Shown here: positions 33,977 through 42,201 of the stretch, piece after piece | How positions within the stretch are numbered: the first letter of the stretch is position 1 | Layout: every line of letters begins with the position of its first letter | Assembly: GCA_963774765.1 (NCBI GenBank) | Contig: CAVZGP010000031.1 | Span: 186,001 to 250,000 of the forward strand | Direction: 5' to 3' | Length of the DNA: 64,000 nucleotides | DNA from: Sva-07 sp963774765 | GTDB taxonomy: Bacteria; Actinomycetota; Acidimicrobiia; Acidimicrobiales; Ilumatobacteraceae | Position numbers and translations under genes: made by a program | The notes under the pieces: model-generated | What the model was told of the DNA's origin: nothing | Databases searched by the model: none | What the model saw: only the letters and a program-made list of their open reading frames with translations

Positions 33977-36007
33977 ATGACTGCCGCCGCCGACGCATCG
34001 GACGTTCCGACGCGAGCCTCGACGCGGCCGACCACGCGGGTACGGCGGCGCTCTGCGCCCATTGACATCAGCCGGGTTCCGTACCTGCCCGGTCTCGACG
34101 GCATGCGGGCGATCGCAGTCGCCGCGGTGATGGTGTACCACGCCAACCCCGACTGGTTGCCAGGTGGCTATCTCGGTGTCGAGGTGTTCTTCGTGATCTC
34201 CGGGTACCTGATCACGCTGCTGCTGATCTCCGAGAAGGAACGCACGTCCACCGTCGACATGCGCCAGTTCTGGCTGCGGCGAGCGCGGCGGCTGTTGCCG
34301 GCGCTGTACACGATGATGATCGCACTCACGATCTGGACGTCGCTGTTCGAACGAGATGCCCTCGGCAAGTTGCGCGGCGACGTGATCGCGGCGTTGTTCT
34401 ACGTGTCGAACTGGTATCAGATCTGGACCGGCGCCGGGTACACGGCAGCGAACGACTTCGCCCCGCTGCGTCACCTCTGGAGCCTCGCCGTCGAGGAGCA
34501 GTTCTACCTCGTGTGGCCGGTGGTGATGTTCGCGCTGCTCCGCGGCGGATCGCGTCGGATCGCCGACATCAGTCGCTGGCTGGTGCTCGCTGCGCTCGGT
34601 ATCACCGTTGTCACTGCGCTCGTGTACACCTCCGGGCCGATCGGTACCCCCGAGGTCACGCCGGACGCGTTCTGGTCGGTGTTCGGTCGTGAGATCTCCA
34701 AGTTCGACTGGTCCTATCTCGGAACGTTCAGCCGTGCCGGAGGGCTGCTGCTCGGCGCGGCGTTCGCAATGGTGTGGCGACCGGTCGCGGTGATGCGTGG
34801 GCCGCTGCGCACGAAGGGCCGACTCCTCGACCTCGTGGGCCTGGTCGGCTTCCTCGGGCTCGCTGCCATGTTCTGGTGGATGTGGCTGATCGGCTCGGAC
34901 GGCGGCAATCCCGTGCTCTTCCGTGGCGGGTTCGTGCTGTGTGCGCTCGCGACGTTGATGATGGTGGCCGCAGTCACCCACGATCGCGCCGTCACCTCGA
35001 AGGTGCTCAGCATCCCGGTTCTGTTGTGGATCGGCACCCGGTCGTACGGGCTCTACCTGTACCACTGGCCGATCTATCAGATCATCCGCAACATCGCCGG
35101 TGTCCACCTGAAGTTCCACGAGTTCGTGTTCGCGTTGATCCTCACCGGGATCGTCACCGAACTCTCGTACCGATTCATCGAGACCCCGATCCGCAAGGGC
35201 ACGCTCCGAGCGTCGCTGGTACGAATTCGGCGCTCGCCCGTCGCCGGTCCTCGCCACGCGCTGTATGGCATCGGAGCCGTCGTCGCCGCCCTGACCCTGT
35301 TCGCCGGAGTGAGCCTGGCAACGGCTCCTGTCGAGGAGAACGAAGTGCGCCAGACGCTCGACGAGGGCGCCGAGTTCGTCTGCGACGTCGTCAACGACCC
35401 GACGTGTTCAGGTGCCGAACCGACCGATCCGGTTGTGGTCACCGACGACTCGACTGCTCCGGCGGACTCCACCGACCCGTCGGGTTCCGCGGTGGTGCCA
35501 CCGGTGGAGACGACCACGACCACGACGGCGCCTCCGGTCCCGATCGCCCAGTTTGCGATCGGTGACTCGGTGATGCTCGGCGCGGCCGGAGAACTCACGA
35601 ACCGGGGATTCACCGTCGACGCGAAGGAGAGCCGCCAGTTCTCCGACGGTCGCGCCGTGATCGAGCAACTGCGTGCCGATGGACGACTCGGCGACGCTGT
35701 CGTGGTCCACCTCGGCACCAACGGCAACATCAACCCCGCTGACATGACGGCGATGATGGACGCGCTGGCCGAGGTACCGCAGGTGCTGCTGCTGACGATC
35801 GACGTCGACCGTGCGTGGACCGCTGGCAACAACGATCTGATCTACAACGCGGCGAGCACGTACCCGAACGTGTCGGTGTTGTACTGGGCCGACCTCGACG
35901 ACTCCTGCCCGGGCGACTGCTTCCAGAGCGACGGCTTTCACCTGCGCCCCGACGGCCAGGTGTATTACGCCTCCCTGATCGAAGGCGCGCTGCAAACACC
36001 CACCTGA
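33977..36007 (+). CDS. Acyltransferase-3 / SGNH membrane protein, paralogue 1
   Basis: Polytopic membrane protein of 676 aa of the OatA-like type. The acyltransferase-3 domain (about 35-400) starts PYLPGLDGMRA, has the conserved VYHANPDW His and FFVISGYLITLLL, then RRARRLLPAL. A Pro/Thr linker (about 480-515) leads to an extracytoplasmic SGNH hydrolase domain with IGDSVMLGA (Ser nucleophile), HLGTNGN, and SDGFHLRPDG (Asp-His). Such proteins acetylate cell-envelope glycans. It is about half identical by eye to the next gene, indicating tandem duplication. Confidence 0.88.
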   Translation: MTAAADASDVPTRASTRPTTRVRRRSAPIDISRVPYLPGLDGMRAIAVAAVMVYHANPDWLPGGYLGVEVFFVISGYLITLLLISEKERTSTVDMRQFWLRRARRLLPALYTMMIALTIWTSLFERDALGKLRGDVIAALFYVSNWYQIWTGAGYTAANDFAPLRHLWSLAVEEQFYLVWPVVMFALLRGGSRRIADISRWLVLAALGITVVTALVYTSGPIGTPEVTPDAFWSVFGREISKFDWSYLGTFSRAGGLLLGAAFAMVWRPVAVMRGPLRTKGRLLDLVGLVGFLGLAAMFWWMWLIGSDGGNPVLFRGGFVLCALATLMMVAAVTHDRAVTSKVLSIPVLLWIGTRSYGLYLYHWPIYQIIRNIAGVHLKFHEFVFALILTGIVTELSYRFIETPIRKGTLRASLVRIRRSPVAGPRHALYGIGAVVAALTLFAGVSLATAPVEENEVRQTLDEGAEFVCDVVNDPTCSGAEPTDPVVVTDDSTAPADSTDPSGSAVVPPVETTTTTTAPPVPIAQFAIGDSVMLGAAGELTNRGFTVDAKESRQFSDGRAVIEQLRADGRLGDAVVVHLGTNGNINPADMTAMMDALAEVPQVLLLTIDVDRAWTAGNNDLIYNAASTYPNVSVLYWADLDDSCPGDCFQSDGFHLRPDGQVYYASLIEGALQTPT

Positions 36008-36017
36008 TCGTCACGCG

Positions 36018-36048
36018 GCGTCACACGGTGCCGGGCCAGGTGTGACGC
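36018..36048. terminator. Hairpin between the two acyltransferase genes
   Basis: GCGTCACAC (36018-36026) pairs with GTGTGACGC (36040-36048), loop 13 nt, 10 bp after the first gene's stop. There is no T-tract, so termination is only possible, not shown. Confidence 0.45.
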
Positions 36049-36106
36049 TGCCGAGCGCCGAACTCACCTCGGTGGGATGACGTTGGAGGCGCGATGGCCT
36101 CGGCGA

Positions 36107-36112
36107 TACTGG
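36107..36112 (+). promoter_or_regulatory. -10-like TACTGG upstream of second acyltransferase gene
   Basis: GATACTGG with 7 nt to the ATG at 36120, conserved with the site at 33964, so the promoter was probably copied with the gene. Confidence 0.4.
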
Positions 36113-36119
36113 GTGCCCC

Positions 36120-38246
36120 ATGTCCACGCTCACCCCACCCCGTGTGGAAACGGTCCCCGACGACCGCGCCCACATCAGTCGGGTCCCGTACCTTCCGGGT
36201 CTCGACGGGATGCGCGCTCTCGCCGTGGTGGCGGTGATGGTGTACCACGCCAACAGCGACTGGCTGCCCGGCGGGTTTTTCGGCGTCGAGATGTTCTTCG
36301 TGATCTCCGGCTATCTGATCACGCTGCTGTTGATCTCCGAACGCGAGCGCACGTACCGCGTCTCGCTGCGGCACTTCTGGATGCGGCGGGCGAGGCGTCT
36401 GCTGCCGGCGCTGTTCACGATGATGTTCTTCGTCGTCGTCTGGACGGCGATCTTCAAGAAGGACGCCCTCGGTGCGCTGCGCGGCGACGTGATCGCGGGG
36501 TTCTTCTACGTCTCGAACTACTACCAGATCTGGGAAGGTCTCGGGTACACGGCGGCCGGCGACTTCGCCCCGCTGCGGCATCTGTGGAGCCTGGCCGTCG
36601 AGGAGCAGTTCTACCTGTTCTGGCCGGTGGTGATGATCTTCCTGCTCGGCCGCAACGGCACCCGCCAGGTTGCCGCCGTCAGCCGATGGCTCTTCGTGTG
36701 CGCTGTGCTGCTCACCGTGGCGACGGCCATGCTCTTCTACCCGGGGCCGATTGCGGAACCGAATGTGACACCCGACGCGTACTGGTGGCTCGGCGATCGT
36801 CCGATCAACAAGATCGACACGCTGTACCTGGGCACGATCAGCCGCCTGAGCGGCATTCTGCTCGGCGCGGCGTTCGCGATGGTCTGGCGGCCACTGGCCA
36901 TCGTGCGCGGACCGTTGCGTTCGAAGGGGAAGCTGTTCGACGGGTTGGCGGTGCTGTCAATCCTCACCTTCGCGTGGCTCTGCTGGAACACCTACCTCGT
37001 CACGCCGAGCGGTGCCGATCCGTTGGTGTTCCGTGGCGGGTTCTTCCTCGCCGGACTGGCCACGTTGGCGATCATCGCTGCGGTGACCCATCGGGGCGCT
37101 CGGGCCAACCACCTGCTCGGCAACCCACTGTTCCGCTGGATCGGCACCCGGTCGTATGGGCTCTACCTGTACCACTGGCCGATCTATCAGATGATCCGCG
37201 GCGTCGCGGGCAACAAGTTGACGGTGCGTGAATTCGTGTTCGCCCTGTTGCTGACCACGATCGTCACCGAACTGTCGTACCAGTACATCGAGACGCCGAT
37301 CCGTCAGGGACGTTGGACGGCGTGGTGGCGTCGGACGTTTGCCGGCACCCGACGCGTTCCCAAACTGGTGGCCATGGGTGCGGTGGCGATGGCCGCGGCG
37401 GTCGGGCTGTTCGTGGGTGCCGTGTTGATGACTGCTCCACTCGAGCAGAACGAGATCGCCCAAGCACTCGACGCCGGCGAGGAGTTCACGACCGACCTGC
37501 TCGCCGTCGGCGAGGTCCCGGTCGCGTCAACCACCACGACCTCGCCGACCACGACCTCGACGACCACAGCACCGCCGGTCACGACCGCGCCGGCCATCGC
37601 TGACCCGGTGCTCGATCCGTCCGGTTCGATCGATGCACCGATCGCTCCGACGACTGCCGTGTCGTCCACCGTCGCACCCAGCACCGCGGCTCCCACGACG
37701 GTGCCTGTGGCGGCCGGGCAACTGGGCGTGGTGTCGAGCATCGATGGGCTGACGCCGCTCGCCGTCCCTCCGACCGTGTCGGGATTCCCGCTCGTCGCGC
37801 TCGGCGACTCGGTGATGCTCGGCGCGGCCGAGGAACTCCAGGCCCGCGGCTTCCAGGTCGACGCGTTGCAGAGCCGCCAGATGATGGCGTTCGTGCCGAC
37901 CATGCAGACGCTGAAGGACAACGGCACGTTCGGATCGGTCGTCGTGATCCACCTCGGCACCAATGGCGGGTTCAGCCAGGAGACGCTGGATGCCATGCTG
38001 GCCACTGTTGCCGACGTCCCCGTTGTGCTGCTGATGACCGGCAAGGCCGACCGCGGCTGGATCGCCGACAACAACGCCAAATTGCGCGCCGTCCCGGCCA
38101 CGCACCCGAACGTGACGGTGCTCGACTGGGAGGCCCTGTCGGCGAGTTGCGAGGGTCGTTGCTTCTACGACGACGGCATTCACCTCACCCAGTCCGGCCA
38201 GAACTTCTACGCCGACGTCATCGGGAAGGTGCTCGCCCAACCCTGA
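36120..38246 (+). CDS. Acyltransferase-3 / SGNH membrane protein, paralogue 2
   Basis: Protein of 708 aa with the same layout as the upstream gene: PYLPGLDGMRAL, VYHANSDW, FFVISGYLITLLL, RRARRLLPAL, ten or so helices to about 400, a longer Thr/Pro/Ala-rich linker (about 460-540), and a C-terminal SGNH domain with LGDSVMLGA, HLGTNGG and DDGIHLTQSG. The linker and the hydrolase domain have diverged most, which suggests different acceptors or acyl groups. A family C palindrome follows the stop by 2 bp. Confidence 0.88.
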   Translation: MSTLTPPRVETVPDDRAHISRVPYLPGLDGMRALAVVAVMVYHANSDWLPGGFFGVEMFFVISGYLITLLLISERERTYRVSLRHFWMRRARRLLPALFTMMFFVVVWTAIFKKDALGALRGDVIAGFFYVSNYYQIWEGLGYTAAGDFAPLRHLWSLAVEEQFYLFWPVVMIFLLGRNGTRQVAAVSRWLFVCAVLLTVATAMLFYPGPIAEPNVTPDAYWWLGDRPINKIDTLYLGTISRLSGILLGAAFAMVWRPLAIVRGPLRSKGKLFDGLAVLSILTFAWLCWNTYLVTPSGADPLVFRGGFFLAGLATLAIIAAVTHRGARANHLLGNPLFRWIGTRSYGLYLYHWPIYQMIRGVAGNKLTVREFVFALLLTTIVTELSYQYIETPIRQGRWTAWWRRTFAGTRRVPKLVAMGAVAMAAAVGLFVGAVLMTAPLEQNEIAQALDAGEEFTTDLLAVGEVPVASTTTTSPTTTSTTTAPPVTTAPAIADPVLDPSGSIDAPIAPTTAVSSTVAPSTAAPTTVPVAAGQLGVVSSIDGLTPLAVPPTVSGFPLVALGDSVMLGAAEELQARGFQVDALQSRQMMAFVPTMQTLKDNGTFGSVVVIHLGTNGGFSQETLDAMLATVADVPVVLLMTGKADRGWIADNNAKLRAVPATHPNVTVLDWEALSASCEGRCFYDDGIHLTQSGQNFYADVIGKVLAQP

Positions 38247-38248
38247 GC

Positions 38249-38301
38249 CCGAAAAATGCCTGGATCTGCGCGCTGCAGCGCGACAAACCAGGCATTTTTC
38301 G
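38249..38301. repeat. Nested palindrome, family C copy 2
   Basis: Outer arms CGAAAAATGCCTGG (38250-38263) and CCAGGCATTTTTCG (38288-38301) enclose an inner hairpin CGCGCTGCAGCGCG. Identical to copy 1 (1811-1863) except for one base in the inner hairpin and the last arm base. It begins 2 bp after a stop codon, and the arm on the 3' side contains T5. Confidence 0.9.
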
Positions 38302-38339
38302 AAGCTGGCGTGCGCTTGGGCGGTGGTCGGCGGCGGGCG

Positions 38340-38345
38340 TACGCT
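38340..38345 (+). promoter_or_regulatory. -10 element TACGCT, leaderless start of mdh
   Basis: TANNNT hexamer with 6 nt to the ATG at 38352. Confidence 0.55.
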
Positions 38346-38351
38346 CGGACC

Positions 38352-39338
38352 ATGACCACTCCAGTTCGTGTTGCCGTCACCGGTGCTGCTGGCCAGATCG
38401 GCTACAGCATCCTCTTCCGTATCGCATCGGGCTCGATGCTCGGCCCCGACACGCCGATCTCGCTGCAGTTGCTCGAGATCACTCCCGCGCTCGGTGCTCT
38501 CAATGGTGTGCGGATGGAACTCGACGACTGTGCATTCCCGCTGCTCGACAGCGTGGTGTGCACCGACGACGCCGACTCGGCATTCGGCGATGCCGACGTC
38601 GCCATCCTCGTCGGATCCATGCCGCGCAAGGCCGGCATGGAACGCGCCGACCTGCTGTCAGCCAACGGTGGCATCTTCAAGCCGCAGGGCGAAGCGCTCT
38701 CGCGTTCGGCCACTCCGGCGGTGAAGATCCTCGTGGTCGGAAACCCGGCCAACACCAACGCGCTGATCGCGCAGCGCAACTCGTCCGACCTCGACCCGCG
38801 GTGCTTCACGGCGATGACCCGCCTCGACCACAACCGCGCGAAGGCGCAGCTCGCCCAGCGTCTCGATGCGTCGGTGAACGACATCACCAAGATGACGATC
38901 TGGGGGAACCACTCCACGACGCAGTACCCCGACCTGTTCCACTGCGAGGTCGGCGGCAAGAACGCCTTCGAGGCGGTGGGTGACCACGACTGGTACGAGA
39001 ACACGTACATCCCGACTGTCGCGAAGCGCGGTGCCGCAATCATCGACGCCCGTGGTTCGTCGTCGGCGGCCTCGGCGGCGTCGGCCGCGGTCGATCACAT
39101 CCGTGACTGGACGCTCGGCACGCCCGATGGCGACTGGGTGTCGATGTCGGTGGTCAGCGACGGCAGCTACGGCGTGCCGGAGGGCATCATCTCGTCGTTC
39201 CCGTGCGTGTGCAAGGACGGCGACTACGCAATCGTCCAGGGTCTCGACATCGACGACTTCAGCCGGGCGAAGATCGACGCCAGCGCCGGCGAACTCGTGA
39301 GCGAACGCGACGCCGTCGCCGAACTCGGCCTGATCTGA
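38352..39338 (+). CDS. mdh: Malate dehydrogenase (MDH type 2 family)
   Basis: NAD-dependent TCA enzyme of 328 aa oxidising malate to oxaloacetate. VTGAAGQIGYSILFRIASG is the Rossmann dinucleotide loop of the group that includes mycobacterial and cytosolic MDH; VGNPANTNA, MTRLDHNRA and IWGNHSTTQYPD (catalytic His) follow, with VSDGSYGVPEGI near the C-terminus. Length is standard. Not in an operon here: it has its own -10 hexamer and is followed by a hairpin array. Confidence 0.95.
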   Translation: MTTPVRVAVTGAAGQIGYSILFRIASGSMLGPDTPISLQLLEITPALGALNGVRMELDDCAFPLLDSVVCTDDADSAFGDADVAILVGSMPRKAGMERADLLSANGGIFKPQGEALSRSATPAVKILVVGNPANTNALIAQRNSSDLDPRCFTAMTRLDHNRAKAQLAQRLDASVNDITKMTIWGNHSTTQYPDLFHCEVGGKNAFEAVGDHDWYENTYIPTVAKRGAAIIDARGSSSAASAASAAVDHIRDWTLGTPDGDWVSMSVVSDGSYGVPEGIISSFPCVCKDGDYAIVQGLDIDDFSRAKIDASAGELVSERDAVAELGLI

Positions 39339-39352
39339 CCCCCGCCACACAG

Positions 39353-39465
39353 GCGAGCGATGAGTCTTCGCGCGGACAGGTCGTGCGCAAACTCATCGCT
39401 CGCGGTGGGCAACTCCGAGCGATGAGTCTTCGCGCGGACAGGTCGCGCGAAGACTCATCGCTCGC
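39353..39465. repeat. Palindromic array, family D, upstream pair
   Basis: Two 40-bp units start GATGAGTCTTCGCGCGGACA and end CTCATCG (39359-39398 and 39421-39460), 62 bp apart, with flanking CGAGC/GCTCG bases extending the arms. The second unit is an almost perfect hairpin with loop GACAGGT. They lie between the mdh stop and the next gene; related units follow that gene. Confidence 0.9.
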
Positions 39466-39539
39466 GGTGGGCGAGGTCGCAGTCGCTAGCGTGTCGCCAC
39501 CGACTCCCTCCTCGAACGGTCTGTTCACTGGGAGGTCAT

Positions 39540-40472
39540 GTGGCCACTTTCACCACCGAGGCGTTGGAGTTCCTTCGCACCCATCACGGCGTTGCGACCG
39601 CAGCCGATCTGCAGCGCTGCGGCCTCACTGTCCCAGCGGTACGTACCCTGCTGGACACCGGCAACCTGACGCCCGTGCTCAAGGGGGTGTATCGCATTCC
39701 GGCGGTCACGCTCGACGAGGCCGCGAGGTGTTCGGCGATCTGTGCAGCCCACCCGTCCCTCGCGATCAGCGGTCCGACGGCGGGTCGTCTATGGGGGCTG
39801 CGTCGTCTCCCACCTGATCGCAGGATCCATGTGATCGCTCCGCCAGCCAGCCATCCGTCGATCGTGTCGTGGGTGGTGCCGTACCGGACGTCGGCGGTTC
39901 ACCCCCGCGATGTGGTTCGGCGCGCCGATGGCATCAACGTGACCAGTCGCGCACGTACGGCACTCGATCTTGCACGATTCGTGGGTTCCACGGATCTGCT
40001 CTCGATCATGGAGCAGGTGATCCGCGATGGTGATCTCGACGACGACACGCTCCGCGCGGTCGCAGTCGATTGGATGTCGTCGCAGCGGCCGTGGATCCGA
40101 CGGTTCCTCGAACTGCTCGACAGCCGACTCCACGGCGGACCTGCGGAGTCGCATGGCGAGACCGTCCTCGGCGACGCGCTCGCCGCCGCTGGCCTCGCTG
40201 GCCTCGAGCGCCAGTATCGAATCGACCTTCCAGGGTATGGACCGGCGAGGTTCGACCTCGCCATCCCGTCGGTGCGACTGGCCATCGAAGTCGACTTGCA
40301 TCCGACCCACAGCGAGACGGCGGGGCGACGCCGCGATGCTTCACGTGACGAGGCCGCGGCCGGGGTCGACTGGGCCGTTGAGCGTGTGGTCGAGCATCAC
40401 TTCGGCGACAGTCTCCCAGCAACCACCCGTCGCATCCTCGACCTTGTCGCGTCCCTCCGCTCCGAGCGATGA
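39540..40472 (+). CDS. AbiEi-like winged-helix protein with DUF559/Vsr-like nuclease domain
   Basis: Protein of 310 aa. The N-terminus (about 1-75) resembles the AbiEi antitoxin/transcription-regulator domain: TEALEFLRTHHGVATAADL, then LLDTGNLTPVLKGVYRIP. The C-terminal part (about 225-300) fits the DUF559/Vsr PD-(D/E)XK nuclease fold, with Asp239 in RFDLAIP and the E-V-D triplet Glu250-Asp252 in RLAIEVD. Nuclease activity is inferred, not shown. No AbiEii toxin gene is adjacent. The GTG at 39540 follows a GGAGG site by 4 bp. Its stop codon lies within a family D palindrome, and palindromes of the same family precede it. Confidence 0.72.
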   Translation: MATFTTEALEFLRTHHGVATAADLQRCGLTVPAVRTLLDTGNLTPVLKGVYRIPAVTLDEAARCSAICAAHPSLAISGPTAGRLWGLRRLPPDRRIHVIAPPASHPSIVSWVVPYRTSAVHPRDVVRRADGINVTSRARTALDLARFVGSTDLLSIMEQVIRDGDLDDDTLRAVAVDWMSSQRPWIRRFLELLDSRLHGGPAESHGETVLGDALAAAGLAGLERQYRIDLPGYGPARFDLAIPSVRLAIEVDLHPTHSETAGRRRDASRDEAAAGVDWAVERVVEHHFGDSLPATTRRILDLVASLRSER

Positions 40473-40576
40473 GTCTTCGCGCGGACAGGTCGCGCGGAAA
40501 CTCATCGCGTGTGGTCGTCGGGGCTGGAGCGATGAGTCTTCGCGCGGACAGGTCGCGCGCGAACTCATCGCTTGCG
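40464..40576. repeat. Palindromic array, family D, downstream pair
   Basis: Two 40-bp units (40468-40507 and 40531-40570), 63 bp apart, sharing GATGAGTCTTCGCGCGGACA with the upstream pair. The first unit contains the TGA stop (40470-40472) of the AbiEi/DUF559-like gene. The region is convergent with the META-domain gene. Confidence 0.9.
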
Positions 40577-40597
40577 GTGTGAGCGGCGGCGTGACGG

Positions 40598-41401
40598 TCA
40601 GGATTCGGCGGTGAGTTCGAGGCCGATCTCGTCGGCGCCGTCGCCGGTGCGCAGCGACAGGTGGTTGCCGTCGATCGTGTAGGTCACCTCGCCCTGCAGG
40701 ACGCTGAGGACGCTTGCCTCGAGATCCATCTGTTCCTGCGGGCACGCCATCTTGGTAGTGGCGATGGGCCCGAACGTCAGAGTGTCGTCGGTGATCTCGA
40801 CGATGCCCGAACCCGTGTTGCACCCGGAGTTGACCGACACGGTGCCATCGGGTGCGATCTCGATCGAAGCTGTCGAGTCTGCCGGAACGGTGCTGACGCC
40901 CTGGTTGGCGACGGTTCCGGTGACCATCCAGGTGGTGTCGACCAGCGTGCTCGGCTGGAGTTCGCTGAGGATCATGGTCGTGTCGCCGCTCGCGAGGGTG
41001 AGCGTCTCGCCGTCGAGTTCGATGGTGGGGAGCGAGGACAGGAAGTCGTTGAGCCAGACGTCTTGGTCCATGAGCGCCGGGTCACAGGCCATCATCGTCG
41101 ACAGGAAGGGCCCTGCGGTGAGGACCTCACCGATCTCGAAGGCGCCGTTCATCGAGTTGCATCCGGCGCTGACACTCATCGAGTTGGCGAGAAAGGTGAT
41201 GTTGACCTCGGTCTCTTCGACCAGGTCGTACCCGATCACCTCGGTCGACATGAACGTTCGGCCATCGAGTTCTTCGGCCGTGACGGGACCACCGGCGGAC
41301 GCCACGGTGTCGTCCGACGTGCCCGCCGAGTCGTCGCTGCCGCAGGCAGCAATGGCCAGGCCGGCAAGGGCCAGAAGGGCGATGGCAGTACGAGTTCCCA
41401 T
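40598..41401 (-). CDS. Lipoprotein with two META (HslJ-like) domains
   Basis: Exported lipoprotein of 267 aa. The signal peptide ends in the lipobox LAIAAC, with Cys20 as the lipidated residue. Two META/DUF306-type repeats follow: the first has FMSTEVIGYD, VSAGCNSMNGAFEI and TMMACD, and the second TTWMVTG, VNSGCNTGSGIVEI and TKMACPQEQMDLE. META domains of this sort occur in HslJ and other envelope or stress proteins; function is unknown. The ATG at 41401 has an AGGAG site about 15 bp upstream. Confidence 0.82.
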   Translation of the reverse strand: MGTRTAIALLALAGLAIAACGSDDSAGTSDDTVASAGGPVTAEELDGRTFMSTEVIGYDLVEETEVNITFLANSMSVSAGCNSMNGAFEIGEVLTAGPFLSTMMACDPALMDQDVWLNDFLSSLPTIELDGETLTLASGDTTMILSELQPSTLVDTTWMVTGTVANQGVSTVPADSTASIEIAPDGTVSVNSGCNTGSGIVEITDDTLTFGPIATTKMACPQEQMDLEASVLSVLQGEVTYTIDGNHLSLRTGDGADEIGLELTAES

Positions 41402-41460
41402 GTGAATCTTGACGCTCCTGAGGCGGAAATGGTTCCCTCGGCGAGTGCCGGGTGAGCTGA

Positions 41461-42177
41461 TCATGACACGGCGACGGCGCAAGATATGCGCATCATCTGA
41501 TCGACACCGGCCTTCAATTCGGCGTCGCTGATCCGAACGGTGTCGCCACTCTCGCCGAGCAGGTCGCTGACCGTCATGATCGCCAGCGCTTCGATCCCCT
41601 TGACCGCAGCGATCGTGTACATCATCGCCGCCTCCATCTCGACGCCGATGTGGCCGAGTCGCTTCCAACGAGCGAATGTCGTCGGGTCGGGATCGTAGAA
41701 GATTCCCGATGTGACCACGGGCCCGACGTGGACGGCGCCGGCCGAGTCTTGACGGGCGAGACGTGCCGCGGTCTCGACCAACGAGAAGGTGGCGGAGGGC
41801 GCGTAGCCATCCATCGCTGCATAGCGGAAGGGCGTCTGGTCGTCGCTCGATGCGGCGAGGCCGACCACCGTATCGCCCATCGCCATGCCGTCGCCGAGCC
41901 CGCCGCACGTGCCGACGCGAACGAGGCGCGTCGCGCCGAGCATGATCAGTTCCTCGAACACGATCCCGGCGCTGGGACAGCCCATCCCCGTCGACTGCAC
42001 GCTGATCGGCTTCCCTTCGAACGTGCCGGTGTAGCCCAGCATTCCTCGCTCGGCGTTGACCTGCCGGGAGCCCTCGTCGAAGAAGGTCTCGGCGATGTAT
42101 TTCGCCCGCAGGGGGTCTCCAGGACACAACACGTTCGGGGCGTAGTCACCGGGCTCGGCTCGCAGATGGATCGGCAT
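41461..42177 (-). CDS. deoD: Purine nucleoside phosphorylase (DeoD type)
   Basis: Hexameric-type phosphorylase of 238 aa that splits purine (deoxy)nucleosides to base and (deoxy)ribose 1-phosphate. Motifs: VLCPGDPLRAKYIAETF, MLGYTGTFEGKPISVQSTGM, LVRVGTCGG and VEMEAAMMYT, all characteristic of the PNP/UDP family, with SDLLGES near the end. The ATG is marked by TACGCT 7 nt upstream. It lies 24 bp after the glycosylase gene in the same direction, but its own promoter allows independent expression. Confidence 0.92.
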   Translation of the reverse strand: MPIHLRAEPGDYAPNVLCPGDPLRAKYIAETFFDEGSRQVNAERGMLGYTGTFEGKPISVQSTGMGCPSAGIVFEELIMLGATRLVRVGTCGGLGDGMAMGDTVVGLAASSDDQTPFRYAAMDGYAPSATFSLVETAARLARQDSAGAVHVGPVVTSGIFYDPDPTTFARWKRLGHIGVEMEAAMMYTIAAVKGIEALAIMTVSDLLGESGDTVRISDAELKAGVDQMMRISCAVAVS

Positions 42178-42184
42178 GAAGGCG

Positions 42185-42190
42185 AGCGTA
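42185..42190 (-). promoter_or_regulatory. -10 element TACGCT, leaderless start of deoD
   Basis: TANNNT hexamer with 7 nt to the ATG at 42177, in the short gap after the glycosylase gene. Confidence 0.5.
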
Positions 42191-42201
42191 TAACGCTGGT
42201 G

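Noticed and set aside
39540..40472. Complete type IV toxin-antitoxin (AbiEi/AbiEii) operon
   Set aside because: Only the AbiEi-like domain is present; the next gene is a convergent META lipoprotein and no nucleotidyltransferase toxin is seen.
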